Shown: positions 1-3,551 of the stretch, in pieces
How the letters are laid out: the number at the start of each line of letters is the position of its first letter
Numbering within the stretch: position 1 is the stretch's first letter
NCBI GenBank assembly: GCA_902489185.1
Contig: CABTZC010000140.1
Span: 1 to 5,935, forward strand
Source: an uncultured Brevibacterium sp.
GTDB taxonomy: Bacteria; Actinomycetota; Actinomycetes; Actinomycetales; Brevibacteriaceae
DNA: 5,935 nucleotides
Reading direction: 5' to 3'
Position numbers and translations under genes: made by a program
The notes under the pieces: generated by a model
The model's input: the letters and a program-made list of their open reading frames with translations, nothing else
The model's database searches: none
Told to the model about the DNA's origin: nothing

Positions 1-347
1 ACCCCACGCTTAGTGAGCTCACGCCGCAGAGCAGACGTGGACAGGTTTCGCTTTTCCCGATGCACCCGCACGTAGTTCTGCGCGTACTCTTCGTCGTTGA
101 GCAGCCCTGCGCGTTGCAGTTTGGCCAGCACACGTTCAACAGCGTCTTCAGGGTGCTCGCGCGCAAGGAGCTTCTTTCGAAGTTCGTCAACCGAATAGTC
201 ACGCACACTCAAAATGTTCAAAGCCCGTTTCTTGGCTTGCTTGTATTCCGGGTCGTGCGCCTGTGGATCGGGTTCCGGCTGAGCGCTGTGCGCCTCGATC
301 TTGTCAATCGACTGTTGTAGCGATTCAATGAGCTGTGCGCTACTCAC
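1..347 (-). CDS. recX: Regulatory protein RecX, N-terminal part (3' end outside window)
   Basis: RecX binds RecA and RecA-DNA filaments and modulates (usually inhibits) recombinase and coprotease activity in the cytoplasm. The visible 115 codons encode a hydrophilic leader of about 35 residues, then the RecX helical core: a segment KKRALNILSVRDYSVDELRKK, followed by LAREHPEDAVERVLAKLQRAGLL and NDEEYAQNYVR, which are typical of the first RecX three-helix repeat. The frame is open to the window edge, so the second half of the protein is missing here. I chose GTG at 347-345 because GGAG at 360-357, embedded in the last recA codons, sits 9 nt upstream. The gene starts 6 nt after the recA stop, so the two are almost certainly co-transcribed and probably translationally coupled, as in other actinobacteria. 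Identity is firm from sequence and context; only the exact start is open. Confidence 0.93.
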   Translation of the reverse strand, partial: MSSAQLIESLQQSIDKIEAHSAQPEPDPQAHDPEYKQAKKRALNILSVRDYSVDELRKKLLAREHPEDAVERVLAKLQRAGLLNDEEYAQNYVRVHREKRNLSTSALRRELTKRG

Positions 348-353
348 GAGTTA

Positions 354-1406
354 TCACTCCTGAGGCTTCTGTTCCTCGGTTTCGTCTTCGATAATGCCAA
401 GCTTCATGAGGATCTTGGTCTCAATTTCGTCGGCGAGTTCAGGATTGTCACGCAAGAAGTTACGGACGTTTTCTTTACCCTGCCCAAGCTGGTCACCGTC
501 ATAGGTGAACCAGGAGCCAGACTTGCGCACGATTCCGTTCTCTACGCCCATGTCGATGATGGACCCTTCGCGTGAGATCCCTTGACCGTAGATGATGTCG
601 AATTCGGCCTGCTTAAACGGAGGCGCAACCTTATTCTTCACCACTTTGACGCGCGTCTTGTTACCTACCGCGTCGGTACCTTCTTTCAAGGTCTCGATCC
701 GGCGCACATCAAGGCGCACAGATGCGTAGAACTTCAGCGCCTTACCGCCCGAGGTGGTTTCCGGCGAACCGAAGAACACGCCCACCTTTTCGCGCAGCTG
801 GTTAATGAAGATGGCAGTGGTCTTGGAATGCGCCAGAGCACCCGTGATTTTGCGCAGTGCTTGCGACATCAGGCGGGCTTGGAGACCCACGTGCGAGTCA
901 CCCATTTCACCTTCGATTTCTGCCTTGGGAACCAGAGCCGCAACCGAGTCGATCACGATAATGTCCAGCGCGCCTGAGCGGATGAGCATGTCGGCGATTT
1001 CAAGCGCCTGCTCACCTGTGTCTGGCTGTGAAACCAGAAGCTGGTCTGTGTCGACTCCCAGCTTGGCAGCGTATTCCGGGTCAAGCGCGTGCTCAGCGTC
1101 GATGAATGCCGCCAGACCGCCGGCCTTCTGCGCGTTCGCAACGGCGTGGAGCGCAACGGTTGTCTTACCGGAAGATTCTGGACCGTAAACTTCGATCACA
1201 CGGCCACGTGGCAATCCCCCAATTCCAAGTGCCACGTCGAGTGCGAGCGATCCAGTTGGAATCGCTTCGATGGGCTGACGTTCTTGCGAGCCCAACCGCA
1301 TGATGGAGCCCTTACCGTACTGACGCTCCACCTGGCTGAGTGCAGTTTCGAGTGCCTTCTGCTTATTGTCAGCACTGACGTTTGTATTACTTGACTTTGT
1401 CGCCAT
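354..1406 (-). CDS. recA: Recombinase RecA
   Basis: RecA forms ATP-dependent filaments on single-stranded DNA, catalyses homologous pairing and strand exchange, and stimulates LexA self-cleavage in the SOS response. The 350-residue length is normal for the family. Visible motifs are the MAW motif region RQYGKGSIMRLG (29-39), Walker A GPESSGKT (75-82), the EHALDP segment (105-110), Walker B ending in IDS with D153, loop L1 around EGEMGDSHVGLQAR (165-178), the NQLREK strand (202-207), loop L2 with FGSPETTSGGKALKF (212-226) and the KVVKNKVAPPFKQAEF segment (254-269). The C-terminal tail is acidic (EDETEEQKPQE), as usual for an autoinhibitory tail. No intein interrupts it, unlike M. tuberculosis recA. 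ATG at 1406-1404 has a strong GAGGAGG Shine-Dalgarno 4 nt upstream. The stop is doubled (TGA-TAA). The upstream region carries two damage-type promoters and a SOS box. recX follows at once. Confidence 0.99.
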   Translation of the reverse strand: MATKSSNTNVSADNKQKALETALSQVERQYGKGSIMRLGSQERQPIEAIPTGSLALDVALGIGGLPRGRVIEVYGPESSGKTTVALHAVANAQKAGGLAAFIDAEHALDPEYAAKLGVDTDQLLVSQPDTGEQALEIADMLIRSGALDIIVIDSVAALVPKAEIEGEMGDSHVGLQARLMSQALRKITGALAHSKTTAIFINQLREKVGVFFGSPETTSGGKALKFYASVRLDVRRIETLKEGTDAVGNKTRVKVVKNKVAPPFKQAEFDIIYGQGISREGSIIDMGVENGIVRKSGSWFTYDGDQLGQGKENVRNFLRDNPELADEIETKILMKLGIIEDETEEQKPQE

Positions 1407-1410
1407 AGTT

Positions 1411-1417
1411 CCTCCTC
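1411..1417 (-). promoter_or_regulatory. recA ribosome binding site (GAGGAGG)
   Basis: GAGGAGG on the minus strand lies 4 nt before the recA ATG and fixes that start. It is near the maximum possible complementarity to the 16S rRNA 3' end. It is also perfectly complementary to CCTCCTC at 1447-1441, which is described separately. Confidence 0.9.
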
Positions 1418-1447
1418 GTGATGGTCTAGTTGCACTCTATGAGGAGG
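1411..1447 (-). promoter_or_regulatory. Candidate RBS-sequestering hairpin in long recA transcripts
   Basis: Minus-strand CCTCCTC (1447-1441) can form seven consecutive Watson-Crick pairs (five GC) with the recA Shine-Dalgarno GAGGAGG (1417-1411), leaving a 23-nt loop. Any RNA started at the distal promoter or reading through from the DUF3046 gene would contain both arms. RNA from the proximal promoter (predicted start near 1427) would contain only the Shine-Dalgarno. The pairing is seen directly; regulation of translation by it is inference. Part of the CCTCCTC tract is also the 8-nt spacer of the proximal promoter, so the match could be coincidental. Confidence 0.4.
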
Positions 1448-1456
1448 CACTGACAC
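1434..1456 (-). promoter_or_regulatory. Proximal recA promoter, PafBC / RecA-NDp type
   Basis: The minus strand reads GTGTCAGTG (1456-1448), an 8-nt spacer (1447-1440) and TAGAGT (1439-1434). The known LexA-independent DNA-damage promoter of mycobacteria and related actinobacteria, activated by the PafBC heterodimer, has consensus TTGTCRGTG-N8-TANNNT. Here 8 of 9 upstream positions match, the spacer is exactly 8, and the -10 fits TANNNT. Transcription would start near 1427, giving a leader of about 21 nt with the Shine-Dalgarno. Whether pafBC exists in this genome cannot be seen in this window. Confidence 0.85.
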
Positions 1457-1469
1457 AGAATTTCCTCAC

Positions 1470-1504
1470 AAAGAAAAATGTGGAAAACTTGCCCGTTTGC
1501 CACA
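1470..1504 (-). terminator. Intrinsic terminator-like hairpin between the two recA promoters
   Basis: In transcript orientation TGTGGCAAAC (1504-1495) and GTTTTCCACA (1488-1479) pair at 9 of 10 positions, with one C/T mismatch, around a 6-nt loop (GGGCAA). The stem is followed at once by TTTTTCTTT (1478-1470). It would end transcripts arriving from the clgR-DUF3046 side. It also lies within about 10 nt downstream of the predicted distal recA start, so it could attenuate that promoter. The stem is only moderately GC-rich, so termination efficiency is uncertain. Confidence 0.5.
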
Positions 1505-1521
1505 CCTCATGTCACAGAACC

Positions 1522-1527
1522 ATCGTA
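1522..1527 (-). promoter_or_regulatory. Distal recA promoter -10 candidate (TACGAT)
   Basis: Minus-strand TACGAT (1527-1522) fits the actinobacterial TANNNT -10. The adjacent SOS box (1549-1538) occupies the place where a -35 element would be (17-19 nt upstream), with no good TTGACA match there. This resembles the LexA-controlled distal recA promoter of mycobacteria, where LexA would block polymerase. The predicted start is near 1515, giving a leader of about 109 nt. Confidence 0.5.
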
Positions 1528-1535
1528 CGCGAAAA

Positions 1536-1551
1536 TTGAACACATGTTCGA
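1536..1551 (-). promoter_or_regulatory. LexA operator (SOS box) of recA
   Basis: On the minus strand TCGAAC-ATGT-GTTCAA contains a perfect GAAC-N4-GTTC core (1549-1538). The Gram-positive/mycobacterial consensus is TCGAAC-N4-GTTCGA, matched at 11 of 12 defined positions. It sits 131 nt upstream of the recA ATG, just beyond the DUF3046 stop, so it is placed to control recA. A lexA gene is not in this window. Confidence 0.9.
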
Positions 1552-1584
1552 ACATCGCGTATTAAGTCGTCCGCGTGTCGCGAA

Positions 1585-1815
1585 TCAAAAGGGATTTGAA
1601 CGTGGTTTCTTTTCTGTCCCCAGGCGGCGACTTTGTGGCACACCCGTAGCGTCACACACAGCAATCCACACAACTTTTGGGTCTTCTCCTTGCTCGAGCG
1701 CTTGCTCAGCAGTGCGTGACCCAAGTGAACTCAACGCCAAATCAGTGTGGAGCGATGCCGCCCGAACCGAACCGAATTCGTCATTCATCAGCTCCCAATA
1801 GACACTGTGGCGCAC
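1585..1815 (-). CDS. DUF3046 family small protein
   Basis: This is a 76-residue protein of the uncharacterised DUF3046 family, found next to recA in many actinobacteria (Rv2738c is the M. tuberculosis example). The family pattern is visible: FG near residue 14, the hydrophobic helix segment HTDLALSSLG (23-32), RTAEQALEQGEDPKVVW (34-50) and a final VCDATGVPQSRR (53-64). The last 12 residues (LGTEKKPRSNPF) form a basic extension beyond the usual end of the family. The start is GTG at 1815-1813, supported by GGAAGG (1826-1821) five nt upstream. There is no signal peptide or membrane segment. Its conserved position between the clgR-type gene and recA suggests co-transcription with the regulator, but the function is unknown and I propose none. 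The recA SOS box begins 34 nt after its stop. Confidence 0.88.
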   Translation of the reverse strand: MRHSVYWELMNDEFGSVRAASLHTDLALSSLGSRTAEQALEQGEDPKVVWIAVCDATGVPQSRRLGTEKKPRSNPF

Positions 1816-1896
1816 AAAAAACCTTCCCGTTACACGCGGCTACATTCGACTACCTGCGACCAGGGCACACCAAACCCAGGCCCACTGTCATCATTA
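1816..1896 (-). other. 81-nt gap between clgR-type gene and DUF3046 gene
   Basis: The regulator ends in four consecutive in-frame stops, TAG-TAA-TGA-TGA (1899-1888). No convincing promoter or terminator is visible in the gap; a TTGGTG-like element near 1874 lacks a TANNNT at proper spacing. The DUF3046 ribosome binding site (GGAAGG) is at 1826-1821. Read-through from the clgR-type gene is the simplest reading. Confidence 0.6.
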
Positions 1897-2223
1897 CTAT
1901 CGCTGTTGTGCGAAAGCTCGCTTCACTACCCCACCGGGCACATCGATCTGTTCGAAGTTGTCTGGCACCGTGTCGGGAACGAGAACGCCTTCCGACAGGG
2001 CAATCTTGTCGGCAACTTCGCGAAGAAGAACCGATACGGGCATGTCCAGGGCTTCACAAATGGACGCGAGCAGTTCAGACGATGCTTCTTTTTGCCCGCG
2101 TTCAATTTCACTCAAGTACCCCAGCGACACACGTGCGTCCATCGAGACATCGCGAAGAGTTCGGTTCTGACGACGTCGCGCTACGCGCAGGGTGTCGCCG
2201 ATTTCGGTACGGAGCAGGGTCAA
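1897..2223 (-). CDS. clgR: ClgR-type XRE-family transcriptional activator
   Basis: This is a 108-residue DNA-binding regulator. ClgR in Streptomyces, Corynebacterium and Mycobacterium activates clp protease genes, often lon and its own gene, during protein-damage and envelope stress. A Cro/C1-type helix-turn-helix spans about residues 7-67: IGDTLRVARRRQNRTLRDVS, then the recognition part ARVSLGYLSEIERGQKEASS, then LLASICEALDMPVSVLL. The VSLGYLSEIERG(Q/R)KE.SSELL core is close to the ClgR family. The remaining 40 residues are short and lack a known domain. The start is TTG at 2223-2221, chosen because AGGAGG (2234-2229) is 5 nt upstream and because the next ATG (codon 28) would destroy the HTH. 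The C-terminus is AFAQQR, without a terminal Ala-Ala that could serve as a degradation tag. The position (cinA - clgR - DUF3046 - recA) supports the assignment. ClgR rather than another XRE protein is well supported but the regulon is inferred. Confidence 0.88.
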   Translation of the reverse strand: MTLLRTEIGDTLRVARRRQNRTLRDVSMDARVSLGYLSEIERGQKEASSELLASICEALDMPVSVLLREVADKIALSEGVLVPDTVPDNFEQIDVPGGVVKRAFAQQR

Positions 2224-2228
2224 AATAG

Positions 2229-2234
2229 CCTCCT
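2229..2234 (-). promoter_or_regulatory. RBS that decides the TTG start of the clgR-type gene
   Basis: Minus-strand AGGAGG, 5 nt before TTG at 2223-2221. No ATG or GTG in frame lies at a suitable distance, so this site supports the rare start codon. Confidence 0.85.
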
Positions 2235-2261
2235 CAGGCGACGTGGTACGTGTAGAGGTGT

Positions 2262-2292
2262 AACCGTACCGGTACGTGGTTTATTCCACCAA
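2262..2292 (-). promoter_or_regulatory. Candidate promoter(s) of the clgR-type gene
   Basis: Two overlapping readings exist on the minus strand. One is housekeeping-like: TTGGTG (2292-2287), an 18-nt spacer and TACGGT (2268-2263). The other resembles an ECF sigma promoter of the SigE/SigH class (sGGAAY, about 17 nt, sGTT): GGAAT (2287-2283), 17 nt, GGTT (2265-2262). Mycobacterial clgR is known to be SigE-dependent, which makes the second reading interesting. Neither is proven and both -35 elements are imperfect. Confidence 0.4.
2265..2276. repeat. 12-bp perfect palindrome CGTACCGGTACG
   Basis: A perfect 12-bp palindrome lies within the predicted clgR promoter, overlapping the candidate -10. 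Its right half is part of GGTACGTG (2271-2278), which recurs as a direct repeat at 2245-2252, 26 bp away. This arrangement suggests a protein binding site, but the protein is unknown. Confidence 0.45.
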
Positions 2293-2298
2293 CCCTAC

Positions 2299-2318
2299 AG
2301 TGCGTTCGGTTTCGCACT
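2299..2318. promoter_or_regulatory. Inverted repeat AGTGCG-N8-CGCACT upstream of clgR, possible activator site
   Basis: Perfect 6-bp arms (2299-2304 and 2313-2318) flank ttcggttt. The repeat lies just upstream of the candidate -35, where an activator would bind, and ClgR is known to activate its own gene in other actinobacteria. The motif contains GTTCG and TTCGC fragments that recall ClgR operators but does not match a published consensus exactly. It also begins 6 nt after the cinA stop; no T-run follows on the minus strand, so it does not look like a terminator. Confidence 0.4.
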
Positions 2319-2323
2319 AAACC

Positions 2324-2839
2324 TCAGAGGTCGTCTTCCACGGGATTTAAAGAAACTCCGCAGGAAGTGATGCGCAACAGCGCTTCACAACACGCATCGA
2401 CAGTCTGCTGTCGGATCGCCGCCCGGCCCCCTTCAAATGCATGTTCACGTACACTTTCGTCATCCCCAGTCACCACGGCGATGAAAACGGTACCTACCGG
2501 TTTGCCATCTTGTGAGTCAGGTCCAGCGACACCGGTGCAGGCCACTGCAACATCTGCCTCGCACGCCCGCCGCGCGCCGCGCGCCATCTGGAGGGCCACC
2601 TCGGCATCAACAGCTCCGACCACATCTAAAAGCTCAACATCAACGCCAGCCAGCGCAGATTTCACGTCAGTTGCGTACGTCACCAGACCGCCGCGCAGAA
2701 CCTTCGACGCACCCGGCACGGTCGCCAGCGTCCCCGCAACCAGCCCGGCCGTCAGAGATTCGCACGTGGCAACCGTGAGCCCGCGCTGCGTGTACGTATG
2801 AACAACGCGCGTGGCCAGGCACCCGGCGTCAGCGGTCAT
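2324..2839 (-). CDS. CinA C-terminal domain protein, probable nicotinamide-nucleotide amidase (PncC)
   Basis: This 171-residue protein is the stand-alone CinA C-terminal domain; family members deamidate nicotinamide mononucleotide to nicotinate mononucleotide in the pyridine nucleotide cycle. Visible family motifs are ESLTAG (27-32, usually ESCTGG, with the presumed active-site Ser28), VPGASKVLRGGLVTYATDVK (41-60, with conserved Lys60), TGVAGPDSQDGKPVGTV (102-118) and GGRAAIRQQTVDACCEALL (137-155). The N-terminal CinA/MoaB-like domain is absent, as is common in actinobacteria. ATG at 2839 has GAGGTG (2849-2844) 4 nt upstream and begins the family homology; the open frame continues to 2914, but that part encodes an arginine-rich stretch overlapping pgsA. 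It overlaps the pgsA stop by 11 nt, so coupled translation is likely. The ESLTAG variant replaces the usual Cys and a Gly. The amidase activity is inferred from the family; the old competence/damage name should not be read as function. Confidence 0.9.
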   Translation of the reverse strand: MTADAGCLATRVVHTYTQRGLTVATCESLTAGLVAGTLATVPGASKVLRGGLVTYATDVKSALAGVDVELLDVVGAVDAEVALQMARGARRACEADVAVACTGVAGPDSQDGKPVGTVFIAVVTGDDESVREHAFEGGRAAIRQQTVDACCEALLRITSCGVSLNPVEDDL

Positions 2840-3527
2840 TCGGCACCTCGCCCGAGGCGGTAGTTGCGTTGGCTTCCTTCTTGATCTTCTGGGCCTGCAA
2901 AACGTAGTCGACACCGGTGATAACGGTAACCAGGACGGTGAGCGTGAGCGCGAACCCGGCGATGATCGCGTAGACGAACATGAAGCCGGCAGGGGTCGCT
3001 ACGGCCAGTGGCAGGGCGGCGATATAGAGTGCCACGGTTACCGTCTGGAGCACGGTTTTGATCTTCCCACCGCGTGAAGCTGGCATGACTTCGTACTTGA
3101 GCATGAACATGCGCATGATCGTGATACCGATTTCGCGCACCAGAATCACCACGGGAACCCACCATGGCAGGGCCCCCACGATCGCGAGCCCAATAAAGGC
3201 AGCGGCCATGAGTGCCTTATCCGCGATCGGGTCGGCGAGTTTACCGAAGTCAGACACAATGTTGTATTTGCGAGCGATGTCACCGTCGAGTTTGTCGGTA
3301 AACATTGCCACAAGGAACACGCCCAGTGCCCACCAGCGCAGGGTTGGGTCCTGTCCGCCCTGCATGAGCAAAAGCACGGCGAACACCGGCACCATGATGA
3401 TGCGTAGGACGGTCAACGCGTTGGGCACGTGTTGCATGCGTGTGCGTTTGGCAGCGGCAGGGCTACTTTCCTTGTGCGTCGCCGAGGTGGTTTCCGGCTG
3501 ACCCTGTTTGGGCTCTGGGGTACTCAT
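2829..3527 (-). CDS. pgsA: CDP-alcohol phosphatidyltransferase, probable phosphatidylglycerophosphate synthase
   Basis: This integral membrane enzyme probably joins CDP-diacylglycerol and glycerol 3-phosphate to give phosphatidylglycerol phosphate and CMP, the committed step to phosphatidylglycerol and cardiolipin. The CDP-alcohol transferase signature is complete: D78-x2-D81-G82-x2-A85-R86-x8-G95-x3-D99-x3-D103. Hydrophobic segments lie around 40-56, 65-77, 104-120, 122-140, 157-177 and 182-205, giving the usual six-helix fold. The first 30 residues are hydrophilic, rich in Ser, Thr and Pro, and precede the family start VPNALTVLR (34-42); the C-terminus is also hydrophilic. ATG at 3527 has only AGGA (3534-3531) 3 nt upstream, a weak or short-spaced site, so a different start is possible. 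ATG at codon 31 has no better site. It lies 24 nt after ftsK and overlaps the cinA gene. Substrate is inferred from the common actinobacterial ftsK-pgsA-cinA order; other CDP-alcohol transferases share the motif. Confidence 0.9.
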   Translation of the reverse strand: MSTPEPKQGQPETTSATHKESSPAAAKRTRMQHVPNALTVLRIIMVPVFAVLLLMQGGQDPTLRWWALGVFLVAMFTDKLDGDIARKYNIVSDFGKLADPIADKALMAAAFIGLAIVGALPWWVPVVILVREIGITIMRMFMLKYEVMPASRGGKIKTVLQTVTVALYIAALPLAVATPAGFMFVYAIIAGFALTLTVLVTVITGVDYVLQAQKIKKEANATTASGEVPNDR

Positions 3528-3551
3528 ATGTCCTAGCTTATCGACAGCAGA

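Noticed and set aside
354..1406. Possible intein in recA, as in some mycobacteria
   Set aside because: The protein is a continuous 350 residues with all RecA motifs in normal spacing.
1598..1609. Second LexA-box-like GAAC-N4-TTTC near the end of the DUF3046 gene
   Set aside because: One half-site is degenerate and the site is inside coding sequence, away from a promoter; the perfect box at 1538-1549 explains control.
1870..1890. Second PafBC-like motif (TGACAGTG on the minus strand) upstream of the DUF3046 gene
   Set aside because: The core differs from TTGTCRGTG and no TANNNT follows at 8 nt; the sequence there is TTTGGT.
1677..2370. Plus-strand open frames of about 180-207 codons across the clgR-type and DUF3046 genes
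   Set aside because: They lie opposite two recognisable genes and a gap, lack family-like sequence, and no ribosome binding site or promoter supports them.
2840..2914. Longer cinA start giving 25 more residues
   Set aside because: The extra residues are arginine-rich, unlike the family, overlap pgsA coding sequence, and have no supporting ribosome binding site; the ATG at 2839 has one.
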